A DNA stretch of 64,000 nt, from the NCBI RefSeq assembly GCF_014205015.1, contig NZ_JACHMO010000001.1, positions 7,998,001 to 8,062,000 on the forward strand. The letters are read 5' to 3'. Each line of letters starts with the position of its first letter. Within the stretch, counting starts at the first letter, position 1. Source of the DNA: Saccharothrix ecbatanensis. Its GTDB lineage: Bacteria; Actinomycetota; Actinomycetes; Mycobacteriales; Pseudonocardiaceae. Shown in pieces: positions 52,127 to 60,397 of the stretch. The notes beneath the pieces were generated by a model. The model was given only the letters and a program-made list of their open reading frames with translations. It did not search any database and was not told the DNA's origin. The position numbers and the translations under genes are program-made.

Positions 52127-53320
52127 ATGAACGTCGCAATCACGGGTGGGTACGTCGTCCCGGTGGCCGGTGAGCCGATCGAGGGCGGCACGGTCCTGAT
52201 CCAGGACGGGAAGATCGTCGCGGTCGGCGTCGACGTCGAGGTGCCGGACGGCGTCCCGGTCGTGGACGCGGCGGGCGGCTGGGTGCTGCCCGGGTTCGTG
52301 GAGGCCCACGGCCACCTCGGCGTGTTCGAGGAGGGCGAGGGCTGGGCCGGGCAGGACACCAACGAGATGACCGACCCGAACGGCGCCCGGCTGCGGGCGT
52401 TGGACGGGCTCAACGCCGCCGACCAGGGTTTCGCCGACGCCCTGGCCGGCGGCGTCACGACCGCGGTGGTCAAGCCGGGGTCGGGCAACGTGATCGGCGG
52501 CCAGACCGTGGCCGTGAAGTGCTGGGGGCGCACGGCGGACGAGATGCTGGTGCGCAACCCGGTGAGCGTGAAGAGCGCGCTGGGTGAGAACCCGAAGCGG
52601 GTGTACGGGGAGCAGAAGAAGCTGCCGTCCACCCGCCAGGGCGTGGCCGCGGTGATCCGGGACGCGTTCGTCAAGGCTCAGGACTACGTGGCGAAGCGTG
52701 ACGCGGCGGACGGGCCGTTCGAGCGGAACACCACGTCCGAGGTGCTGGCCCGGGTGCTGTCCGGTGAGCTGCCGTGGTGCCAGCACTGCCACCGTGCGGA
52801 CGACATCGCGACGGCGTTGCGGCTGGCGGAGGAGTTCGGCTACCGGCTCATCGTCAACCACGGCACCGAGGGTCACCTGATCGCGGACCTGTTGGCGGAG
52901 CGTGACATCCCGGTGATCATCGGGCCGCTGTTCACGTCGCGGTCCAAGGTCGAGGTGCGCAACCGTTCGCTGCGCAACCCCGGCATCCTGGCGCGGGCGG
53001 GGGTGCGGATCGCGATCACCACGGACCACCCGGTGGTGCCGATCCACTTCCTGGTGCACCAGGTGACGCTGGCGGTGAAGGAAGGCCTGGACCCGCGCGT
53101 CGGCCTGGAGTCGATCACGGTGAACCCGGCCGCGATCATGGGGCTGGACGACCGGGTCGGGTCGCTGCGGCCGGGTCTGGACGGTGACGTGGTGATCTGG
53201 TCGGGTGACCCGCTGGACGTGATGAGCCGGGCGCTCAAGGTGTTCGTGGAAGGCCGCGAGGTGTACCGGTTCGAGGACGGCGAGGAAGTCGTCGTGAACC
53301 CGTTCTACGCGGAGTCCTGA
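52127..53320 (+). CDS. Metal-dependent amidohydrolase (imidazolonepropionase-like)
   Basis: 397 residues of the amidohydrolase superfamily. The N-terminal beta part reads MNVAITGGYVVPVAG and VLIQDGKIVAVG. The first metal motif is EAHGHLGVF (HxH). Further ligands are CQHCHRADD, IVNHGTEGHLI and the Asp in AITTDHPVVPIHF. It ends with the usual GSLRPGLDGDVVIWSGDPLD. The reaction is hydrolysis of a cyclic amide or imide; the actual substrate is unknown. Its 3' end overlaps the convergent small membrane gene by 16 bases. Confidence 0.85.
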   Translation: MNVAITGGYVVPVAGEPIEGGTVLIQDGKIVAVGVDVEVPDGVPVVDAAGGWVLPGFVEAHGHLGVFEEGEGWAGQDTNEMTDPNGARLRALDGLNAADQGFADALAGGVTTAVVKPGSGNVIGGQTVAVKCWGRTADEMLVRNPVSVKSALGENPKRVYGEQKKLPSTRQGVAAVIRDAFVKAQDYVAKRDAADGPFERNTTSEVLARVLSGELPWCQHCHRADDIATALRLAEEFGYRLIVNHGTEGHLIADLLAERDIPVIIGPLFTSRSKVEVRNRSLRNPGILARAGVRIAITTDHPVVPIHFLVHQVTLAVKEGLDPRVGLESITVNPAAIMGLDDRVGSLRPGLDGDVVIWSGDPLDVMSRALKVFVEGREVYRFEDGEEVVVNPFYAES

Positions 53321-53613
53321 CCGCCGTCGGGTCGGTACGCGGGCGGTAGTTGGACATTGCCGCCCACGCTGCCGATCTGGGTGTTCGGGCCCAGGATGAC
53401 CGATCCGCTGACCGTGTTGTCATTCCTTCCCCCTGCGGGCGGGGACGACGAGAGGACCGCGCGGAGGCCGTGGATGGACGCCGCCAGACCTACCACGCCG
53501 GCTGACCCGCCGATCACGCTGAAGAGTTGGTCCGCCTTCTCCAGGCCGATCCACAGCACGACGACGGCAGCGGCGACCAGGACGAGCCCGCCGATCAGCC
53601 AGAGCCACCTCAT
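53305..53613 (-). CDS. Small membrane protein sharing a motif with the upstream NTPase
   Basis: 102 residues. Two helices (about 4-23 and 32-52) are followed by a hydrophilic tail containing GPNTQIGSVGGNV (75-87). The same motif, with 10 of 13 identical residues, occurs near the N-terminus of the NTPase encoded 21 bases upstream on the same strand. The two are almost certainly co-transcribed. The motif may bring both proteins together, with this one as membrane anchor or effector. No known family. Confidence 0.75.
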   Translation of the reverse strand: MRWLWLIGGLVLVAAAVVVLWIGLEKADQLFSVIGGSAGVVGLAASIHGLRAVLSSSPPAGGRNDNTVSGSVILGPNTQIGSVGGNVQLPPAYRPDGGQDSA

Positions 53614-53634
53614 AGCACCAGTATGGCCCCGTCC

Positions 53635-55872
53635 TCAGCGATGGTGGTCCGGGAGCAGTTCATCCAGCGTCGCCAGGACCGTCCCCCGGTCACTGCTCAT
53701 CGCGGCCGCTCGGAGCACGTCGGCGGCTGTGCTCAGCGCGGAGAGCAACTGACCCGCGAACGCATGCTCCGAAACCTCCGCCAGCACCCGATACGCGTGC
53801 AGCGCCGTGTGCGCGGCTCGCCACGCCTCGGGCAGCGAGGCGGAAGCCGCGCCGTTGTCCAGCGCCTGCCCCCACGCGAGCACGATGCAGTCCTTGGCGT
53901 AATCCGCCATGTGGACGGCTGGCTCGGCGCTGACCAGCTCGGAGCGGATCGCGATCGCTTCCCGGGCGGCCTCCAACGCGCCGGGCTTGTCCCCCGCCTG
54001 AGCGAGTTGGATGCCCAGATTCGTGCAGGCACCGGCAAGCCGGGGGAGCAGGCGCCGGTCGTGCTCGACGAGCCCTCGGAGCAGTTCGACAGCTTCGCGG
54101 GCGGGTTCGTGGGCGTCGGTCCAGTTGTTGTCGCTGCAGAGCCGGTTGCTCAGGTTGGTCAGACTTTCGGCCAGGTTGATGGCATGCGCGGGCTCGATGT
54201 CCGCCAGTTCGCGGAAGATCTCCACGGCTCGGCGGGAGGGCTCCACAGCACCCGCGTCGTCGCCGGTCTGGGCGAGGTACCCGCCGAGATTGCTCAGACT
54301 GCCGGCGTAGTCAGGCAGGTGTCGGGGATCGTGCTCGACCAGGACCTCGTACACCTCGGTGCTCTCGCGTGCGGCGGCCAGGGCGGGCTCCACCAGCAGG
54401 AGGTCGGCCCGGCGCTTGCTGAGGTGGTTGAGCATGTACGCGCGCCGCCAGTCCGGAGGGGTGGCGGGCAGTGCGTCGACCAGGTGCTCGGCCAGGGCCA
54501 AACCCGAGTACAGGTGCGCGATGTGGAACTCCGGCAGCCCGCCGAAGACGGCCCAGCACGTCTCGAACGGCGCGTGGGCGATCAGCACCTCGAAGACCGG
54601 CAGGGCCGCTTCGACGACCAGCGAGCGGTGCTCGTCGAGCAATCCCCAGAGAACCGGCCGGACGTGCTCGTGCCGGTCGGCGGTCGCGGCGAGCACGACC
54701 AGTGCCTGCCGTGCCAAGGCCGGTTGCTCTTGGGCGAGCAGGTTCGAGAGCAGTTCCGCCGCGTGGCGGTCCGCCGCGAGGTGGGCCGCCACGAAGTCCT
54801 CACCGAGCAGGTCGGGGCGCAGCGGTTCCAAGGTGGTCGGGCCGTTCCCGCTCGGGTAGAGGCGGTCGTGCCGCACGACGGCTTCGTTCGCCTCGGCGCC
54901 CGTCGCGATGTGTGCGCGCTCTAGCAACTCACGCGCGGTTTCGAGGTCGGACACCGGGCCGAACAGGGTCGCCACGAACACGGCGGCGTTGATCCGGTTG
55001 TAGTCGTCGACAGGCCAGAACCGGCGTTCGTGGCTGAGCAGGTAGCCGGAGAGCTCAGCCAGGCCGGGGCGCGGCTGCTCGTCGCGGTCCGCGCACACGG
55101 CGGCCAGCGCGGCCATGTGCAGGGTGAGCGCCGAGCCGTACGCGTCGTCCGCGAGGTCGATCGGCGCGGTCGGGCCCGGCGGCAGGGCCAACGCCCGCCG
55201 GAACGCGTCCGCGGCATCGCGGAACGCCTGTTCCCGTTCACGTGGATCAGACGTCAGATGACCCAGTTCCATCGGCTCCGGCAGATCGGTCGGGACGCGG
55301 TCGAGCTGGGTGGTGAGCTGCGGCCAAGCCGAGGGCGACCGGGCGAGCACCAACACCCTGAGCGTGCTGCCCGCGAAGTCGGTGGGCAGGGCGGAGATCA
55401 TCGCCACCAGCGCGTCGGGGTGCCAGCGCTCGGCGTAGTCCACCACCACCAGGACGTGGCCGGGTGCGGAACCGGCCATACCCGCCGGTGTGGAGGCGCG
55501 CTGGTCGAGCGCCCGTGCGACACCCCAGCCCCGTTGGTGGGCGAACCCGGCGAAGGCGTTGGCCAACCGGGTCTTGCCCAGGCCGCCCGGACCGTGCACC
55601 AGCAGCACAGACATCGGCGCGTCGGGATCGTCCAGCCACTCCTCCAGTCGCTGTTGGACGTCCGGTCGGGGCCGGTACGGCACCGTCTCGCGGCGTGCGT
55701 CGAGCAGGTAGCCGGGGGTCCGCTGGTGCCGTGGCACCCACGTCCCTCGCGGCATGGGTGAGAGCCAGTCCAAGCGGTAGTCGGCGCGTTCCAGCGCGAT
55801 GGTGACGTCGCCACCCGCCGAGCCGATCTGGATGTTCGGCCCGTTAATCCACGAGTTGACCACGCTCGCCAT
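53635..55872 (-). CDS. STAND-type NTPase with N-terminal GPNIQIGSAGGDV motif and C-terminal TPRs
   Basis: 745 residues. Residues 1-25 contain GPNIQIGSAGGDV (11-23). The NTPase domain has Walker A GPGGLGKT (94-101) and Walker B HVLVVVDYAERW (139-150), followed by helical regions. The end (about 480-690) is TPR-like: LSNLGGYLAQTGDDAGAVEPSRRAVEIF and repeats of that form. This is the architecture of STAND conflict or signalling ATPases: a sensor of helical repeats with a small adaptor motif in place of an effector. ATG 55872. The effector is probably the membrane protein behind it. Confidence 0.82.
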   Translation of the reverse strand: MASVVNSWINGPNIQIGSAGGDVTIALERADYRLDWLSPMPRGTWVPRHQRTPGYLLDARRETVPYRPRPDVQQRLEEWLDDPDAPMSVLLVHGPGGLGKTRLANAFAGFAHQRGWGVARALDQRASTPAGMAGSAPGHVLVVVDYAERWHPDALVAMISALPTDFAGSTLRVLVLARSPSAWPQLTTQLDRVPTDLPEPMELGHLTSDPREREQAFRDAADAFRRALALPPGPTAPIDLADDAYGSALTLHMAALAAVCADRDEQPRPGLAELSGYLLSHERRFWPVDDYNRINAAVFVATLFGPVSDLETARELLERAHIATGAEANEAVVRHDRLYPSGNGPTTLEPLRPDLLGEDFVAAHLAADRHAAELLSNLLAQEQPALARQALVVLAATADRHEHVRPVLWGLLDEHRSLVVEAALPVFEVLIAHAPFETCWAVFGGLPEFHIAHLYSGLALAEHLVDALPATPPDWRRAYMLNHLSKRRADLLLVEPALAAARESTEVYEVLVEHDPRHLPDYAGSLSNLGGYLAQTGDDAGAVEPSRRAVEIFRELADIEPAHAINLAESLTNLSNRLCSDNNWTDAHEPAREAVELLRGLVEHDRRLLPRLAGACTNLGIQLAQAGDKPGALEAAREAIAIRSELVSAEPAVHMADYAKDCIVLAWGQALDNGAASASLPEAWRAAHTALHAYRVLAEVSEHAFAGQLLSALSTAADVLRAAAMSSDRGTVLATLDELLPDHHR

Positions 55873-55917
55873 CGCCGTCTCCGTTCGACGCCACCACGCC
55901 GGGTGGTCGCGTCGATG

Positions 55918-57060
55918 CTAGCGGCGGAGGTCTCGGGCGATCACTACTCGTTGGATCTGGTTGGTGCCCTCGAAGATCTGGAGCACCTTGGCCTCACGCA
56001 TGTAGCGCTCCACCGGGAAGTCGCGCGTGTAGCCGGCGCCGCCGAGCACCTGGACGGCGTCGGTGGTCACCTTCATCGCGGTGTCGGTGCAGATCAGTTT
56101 GGCGATCGCGGCCTGGCGGCGGAACGGGAGGCCGCGGTCGCGGCGGCGGGCGGCTTCGAGGTAGGTGGCGCGGGCGGATTCGACCGCGGCGGCCATGTCG
56201 GCCAGCAGGAACTCGAGGCCCTGGAAGTCGATGATCGGGCGGCCGAACTGCTTGCGCTGCTTGGCGTACGCGACGGCCTCGTCCAGGGCCGCTTGGGCGA
56301 GACCCACACCGCAAGCGGCGATGCCCAGGCGGCCGGAGTCCAAAGCGGACAGTGCGATCTTCAGGCCGTCGCCTTCCGCCCCGATCAGGCGGTCGGCGTC
56401 CACCCGCACGCCGTCGAACTGGAGTTGCGCGGTGATCGAGCCGGTGAGGCCCATCTTGCGCTCCGGCTTCGCCGCCGTCAGGCCGTCCACGTGGCCCGGC
56501 GTGAGGAAGCAGCTGATGCCCTTGCCGCCGTCGTCGGACGTGCGGGCCATCAACGTGTAGAAGTCCGCCACACCCGCGTGCGTGATCCACGCCTTGGTGC
56601 CGTTGACGGTGTAGTGGTCGCCCTCGCGGACCGCCCGGGTGGACAGCGCGGCGGCGTCCGAACCGGCGTGCGACTCCGACAGCGCGTACCCGCCGAGCTG
56701 GTCACCCGCGACGACCTCCGGCAGCCGGCGCGCCTTCTGCTCCTCGCTCCCGAACGTCGCCAGCCCGTAGCTGGACATCACGTGCACCGACAGCCCGACG
56801 GCGACCGACATCCACGCCGACGCCACCTCCTCCAACGCCTGGAGGTACACCTCGTACGGCTGCTCGGCGCCCCCGAACCGCTCCGGGTACGGCAGCCCGA
56901 GCAGGCCCACCTTGCCCAGCAGCCGGAACTTGTCGCGCGGGAAGACCTCGTGCTCCTCGGCCTCGGCGGCGTGCGGCGCGAGGTCGTCACGGGCGATCTC
57001 GCGGACGAGGGCGAGCAGGTCCTCGGCCTCGGTGGTAGGTAGCAGGCGCTCGGCGGGCAT
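55918..57060 (-). CDS. Acyl-CoA dehydrogenase
   Basis: 380 residues, the standard length. N-terminal helical domain, then YALSESHAGSDAAAL (FAD and substrate contact), ITHAGVADFYTLMARTSDDG, and the C-terminal helix with GGAGYTRDFPVERYMREAKVLQIFEGTNQIQR, where the Glu of EGTN is the catalytic base. It oxidises an acyl-CoA with FAD and electron-transfer flavoprotein. Chain length unknown. It is divergent from a TetR gene, with palindromes between them that probably control both. Confidence 0.92.
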   Translation of the reverse strand: MPAERLLPTTEAEDLLALVREIARDDLAPHAAEAEEHEVFPRDKFRLLGKVGLLGLPYPERFGGAEQPYEVYLQALEEVASAWMSVAVGLSVHVMSSYGLATFGSEEQKARRLPEVVAGDQLGGYALSESHAGSDAAALSTRAVREGDHYTVNGTKAWITHAGVADFYTLMARTSDDGGKGISCFLTPGHVDGLTAAKPERKMGLTGSITAQLQFDGVRVDADRLIGAEGDGLKIALSALDSGRLGIAACGVGLAQAALDEAVAYAKQRKQFGRPIIDFQGLEFLLADMAAAVESARATYLEAARRRDRGLPFRRQAAIAKLICTDTAMKVTTDAVQVLGGAGYTRDFPVERYMREAKVLQIFEGTNQIQRVVIARDLRR

Positions 57061-57101
57061 CTTCGACCTCCGGTACGGGACGGCTTGTGGCCGCGTTGCG
57101 A

Positions 57102-57138
57102 AGTACTGGTACCAGTACTGTAGGACGTACTCCAGTAC
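57102..57138. promoter_or_regulatory. Palindromic operators between acyl-CoA dehydrogenase and TetR
   Basis: AGTACTGGTACCAGTACT (57102-57119) is a perfect 18-base palindrome. A second, imperfect site, GTACTCCAGTAC (57127-57138), follows 7 bases later. Both sit in the 110-base gap between the divergent genes, as expected for an autoregulated TetR repressor of fatty-acid breakdown. Confidence 0.75.
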
Positions 57139-57170
57139 TGCCGCCAGGCGCTGTGACAGAGTTGAGGACT

Positions 57171-57767
57171 ATGACCTCGATCGTGCGCCGGCCGCTGACA
57201 CCACGTCAGGTGGAGCTGCTCGGCCGGCTTGAGGCATTGGTGCTCGCCGAAGGTTTCGCGCACTTCACCCTTGACGACCTGGCCTCCCGTCTGCACTGCT
57301 CGAAGTCCACGCTGTACGTGCTCGCGTCGAGCAAGGAACAGCTCGCCGTGCGGGTCGTCGGCCGGTACTTCAAGGGCGCGTCGGAGCGGATCGAACAGCG
57401 GATCGCCGGCGTCGAGGACGTGCGCGTCCGCGTCGGCACGTACCTCGCGGGCGCGGCGGAGGAGCTGCGGCGGGCGTCGGCGCAGTTCATCACCGATGTG
57501 GCCGCGTTCGGGCCCACGCGCCGCACTTACGAGCGCAATGCGCGCGCGGCGGCCGAACGGATCCGCGAATTCATCCAGGAGGGCGTCCGCGACGGCGTCT
57601 TCCGGGACGTGCATGCGACGCTGATCGCCGAGATGGCCGGTCTGCTCATCGAGAGCATCCAGACCGGTGTGCTGCCCCGGCGCGCGGGCGTGTCGGACGC
57701 CGAGGCGTTCACCGCGCTGGGTGAACTGCTGCTGGACGGGTTGCGGAGAGAACGGAGCCGGTCGTGA
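57171..57767 (+). CDS. TetR-family regulator (probable fatty-acid metabolism)
   Basis: 198 residues. The helix-turn-helix is about 31-52 (FTLDDLASRLHCSKSTLYVLA). It resembles TetR regulators with the TetR_C_7-like ligand domain. ATG 57171 has GAGG 3 bases upstream. The palindromes facing the acyl-CoA dehydrogenase gene make that gene the likely target. Overlap with the PfkB kinase gene (GTGA) means that gene is transcribed with it. Confidence 0.88.
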   Translation: MTSIVRRPLTPRQVELLGRLEALVLAEGFAHFTLDDLASRLHCSKSTLYVLASSKEQLAVRVVGRYFKGASERIEQRIAGVEDVRVRVGTYLAGAAEELRRASAQFITDVAAFGPTRRTYERNARAAAERIREFIQEGVRDGVFRDVHATLIAEMAGLLIESIQTGVLPRRAGVSDAEAFTALGELLLDGLRRERSRS

Positions 57768-58702
57768 TCGTCGTTGCTGGTGAGGCGCTGGTCGACCTGG
57801 TGCCCACGCCCGAGGGGACCTTGGCGCCCAGGCTCGGTGGCGGGCCGTACAACGTGGCCGTGGCCGCCGGACGGCTCGAAGCGCCCGTTGGCTTCCTGTC
57901 CCGGGTGTCGTCCGACCTGTTCGGCGACCGGCTGATCGAACGGCTGCACGCGTCCGGCGTGCGCACCGACCTGGTGCAACGCGGCGACCAACCCACCACG
58001 TTGGCCGTGGTCGGCCTGACGGACGACGGGTCGGCGCGGTACTCGTTCTACGTCGAGGGCACGGCGGACCGCCAGGTCACCGATCCGGGACCGCTGCCCG
58101 CCGGCACCAAGGCCGTCTCGTTCGGCACGCTGTCGATGGTGCTGGAGCCGGGCGCGAGCACGTACGAGCGGGTGCTGTGGCGTGAGGCCGAGCGCGGCGC
58201 GCTGACCGTGCTGGACCCGAACATCCGTGCGAGCCTCATCCACGACCCGATGGCCTACCGCGACCGGTACGACTCGTGGCTGCCGCACGTGGGCCTGCTG
58301 AAGGTGTCCGTGGACGACGCCCGGTGGCTGGCCGAGCTGCCCGACGACGCCCCCGAGGACGAGGTGCTGGACGTCGTGCGGGACTGGCAGGGCGCCGGGC
58401 CGGCCGCCGTCGTGCTCACCCGCGGCGGCGACGGGCTGGGCGTGCTGACGGCCACAGGCGACGTGATTCGCGTCCCACCGACGCCCGTGGACGTGGTCGA
58501 CACCATCGGCGCGGGCGACACCGTGCAGGGCGCACTGCTGGCCTGGCTGCACGACCACGACGCGCTCTCCGTCGAGGCCGTCCGAGGTCTGGACGCCGGG
58601 AAGTGGCGTGAAGCGCTTGCCTACGCGGGCGCCGCGGCGGCCGTCACGTGCTCCAGGGCGGGTGCGGAGCCGCCGTTCAAACGCGAGCTGGAGATGACCT
58701 AG
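57764..58702 (+). CDS. PfkB-family carbohydrate kinase
   Basis: 312 residues, GTG start. Ribokinase fold: IVVAGEALVDLVPTPEG at the start, GGGPYNVAVAAGRLEAPVGFLSRV (sugar-binding glycines), NIRASLIHDPMAYRDRY, and the C-terminal signature DTIGAGDTVQGALLAWL with the anion hole and catalytic Asp. It phosphorylates a sugar such as fructose or a related ketose; identity uncertain. Coupled to the TetR gene by a 4-base overlap. Confidence 0.9.
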   Translation: MIVVAGEALVDLVPTPEGTLAPRLGGGPYNVAVAAGRLEAPVGFLSRVSSDLFGDRLIERLHASGVRTDLVQRGDQPTTLAVVGLTDDGSARYSFYVEGTADRQVTDPGPLPAGTKAVSFGTLSMVLEPGASTYERVLWREAERGALTVLDPNIRASLIHDPMAYRDRYDSWLPHVGLLKVSVDDARWLAELPDDAPEDEVLDVVRDWQGAGPAAVVLTRGGDGLGVLTATGDVIRVPPTPVDVVDTIGAGDTVQGALLAWLHDHDALSVEAVRGLDAGKWREALAYAGAAAAVTCSRAGAEPPFKRELEMT

Positions 58703-58972
58703 CTCTCACCCCGCGTGAGGTGGAGGAACAGCCCTAAAGGGCTACGGTGGTCGGACGCACGCTAGCCACCCATGCATCCGGATGTGATGCCGGTCCCACT
58801 CGCAGAATCGGTTCACACCGCGACTGTGGGGCGGGTCGTCCGCTGACTAGCGTGGGAGAACTGACAGGACCCCAACGGGGTGGTGCTGCGGCGCGAGGCG
58901 GTCCTACGCCCGCGCGCGCAGGCGTGCGAGACCCGCACTGGCCGCCCCGTTCTAGCGTGAGAGGGACTCTGC
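58703..58972 (+). promoter_or_regulatory. Long leader and promoter region of gltA
   Basis: The 270-base gap contains two small hairpins just after the kinase stop (CTCACCCCGCGTGAG and AGCCCTAAAGGGCT, 58730-58743). It also has two similar -10-like motifs, GACTAGCGTG near 58845 and TTCTAGCGTG near 58950. GAGAGG near 58960 is the gltA ribosome-binding site. No gene is supported in it. Confidence 0.45.
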
Positions 58973-60283
58973 ATGCCCGACGCGACGACTGCGCCGAACG
59001 ACACCACCGTCGCGCTGCGCCATCCGGGCGGAGAGCACGAGATGAAGGTAGTACCGGCCACCGAGGGTGCGTCCGGTGTCGATCTCGGCAAGCTGCTGGC
59101 CACCACCGGCTTGGTCACCCTGGACAGCGGGTTCGTCAACACCGCGTCCTGCTCCTCCGAGATCACCTACATCGACGGTGACGCGGGCATCCTGCGCTAC
59201 CGCGGCTACCCGATCGAGCAGCTCGCCCAGAAGTCGAACTTCACCGAGGTCAGCTACCTGCTGATCTACGGTGAGCTGCCGACCCAGGCCCAGCTGGAGG
59301 AGTTCTCCTCCAAGATCAACCGGCACACGCTGCTGCACGAGGACCTGAAACGGTTCTTCGACGGCTTCCCGCGTGACGCCCACCCCATGCCCGTGCTGTC
59401 CTCGGCGGTCTCCGCGCTGTCGACGTTCTACCAGGACAGCCTGAGTCCGTTCGACGCCAACCAGGTGGAGATCTCCACGATCCGCCTGCTGGCCAAGGTG
59501 CCCACCATCGCGGCGTACGCCTACAAGAAGTCCGTGGGCCAGCCGTTCCTGTACCCGGACAACTCCCTGGGTCTGGTGGACAACTTCCTGCGCATGACGT
59601 TCGGCTTCCCGGCCGAGCCGTACGACGTCGACCCGGACCTGGTGAAGGCGCTCGACCTGCTGTTCGTGCTGCACGCCGACCACGAGCAGAACTGCTCCAC
59701 GTCGACCGTGCGGCTGGTCGGGTCGTCCGAGGCGAACCTGTTCGCGTCCATCTCGGCCGGTATCAACGCGCTGTTCGGCCCGCTGCACGGCGGCGCGAAC
59801 TCCGCGGTGCTGGAGATGCTGGAGAAGATCCGGCGCGAGGGCGGTGACGTCGCCGCGTTCGTGAACAAGGTCAAGAACAAGGAGGACGGCGTCCGCCTGA
59901 TGGGCTTCGGCCACCGGGTCTACAAGAACTACGACCCGCGTGCCGCGATCATCAAGACCACGGCGGACGAGATCCTGGGCAAGCTCGGCGCCTCGGACGA
60001 GCTGCTGGACATCGCGAAGAAGCTGGAGGAGACGGCGCTCGCCGACGACTACTTCGTCGAGCGGAAGCTGTACCCGAACGTCGACTTCTACACCGGTCTG
60101 ATCTACCGGGCGATGGGCTTCCCGACGAAGTTCTTCACCGTGCTGTTCGCGCTCGGCCGGCTGCCCGGCTGGATCGCGCACTGGCGCGAGATGATCGAGG
60201 ACCCGGCCACCAAGATCGGCCGCCCGCGGCAGGTCTACACCGGCGCCCCCGAGCGCAACTTCGTGCCGCTCGACCAGCGCTGA
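58973..60283 (+). CDS. gltA: Citrate synthase (main, GltA type)
   Basis: 436 residues, the hexameric bacterial type. First enzyme of the TCA cycle: acetyl-CoA plus oxaloacetate to citrate. Catalytic residues are visible: His in HADHEQNCSTSTVR and GPLHGGANSAVLEML, His in LMGFGHRVYKNYDPRA, and Asp in NVDFYTGLIYRAMGFP. N-terminal beta-domain LDSGFVNTASCSSEITYIDGD is typical of this class. A long leader precedes it and a strong terminator follows. Confidence 0.96.
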   Translation: MPDATTAPNDTTVALRHPGGEHEMKVVPATEGASGVDLGKLLATTGLVTLDSGFVNTASCSSEITYIDGDAGILRYRGYPIEQLAQKSNFTEVSYLLIYGELPTQAQLEEFSSKINRHTLLHEDLKRFFDGFPRDAHPMPVLSSAVSALSTFYQDSLSPFDANQVEISTIRLLAKVPTIAAYAYKKSVGQPFLYPDNSLGLVDNFLRMTFGFPAEPYDVDPDLVKALDLLFVLHADHEQNCSTSTVRLVGSSEANLFASISAGINALFGPLHGGANSAVLEMLEKIRREGGDVAAFVNKVKNKEDGVRLMGFGHRVYKNYDPRAAIIKTTADEILGKLGASDELLDIAKKLEETALADDYFVERKLYPNVDFYTGLIYRAMGFPTKFFTVLFALGRLPGWIAHWREMIEDPATKIGRPRQVYTGAPERNFVPLDQR

Positions 60284-60307
60284 CCCACCCGCTCCACGCA
60301 CCTTCGA

Positions 60308-60339
60308 GAAAGCCCGCACCCGTCACGGTGCGGGCTTTC
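60308..60339 (+). terminator. Terminator of gltA
   Basis: GAAAGCCCGCACC (60308-60320) pairs perfectly with GGTGCGGGCTTTC (60327-60339) around a 6-base loop, 25 bases after the gltA stop. Confidence 0.88.
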
Positions 60340-60397
60340 CGTCGTGCGGGGCCCCGTCCGTCGTGCGGGGCTCCGGTGGCGCTCCTAGGGTCGATCC

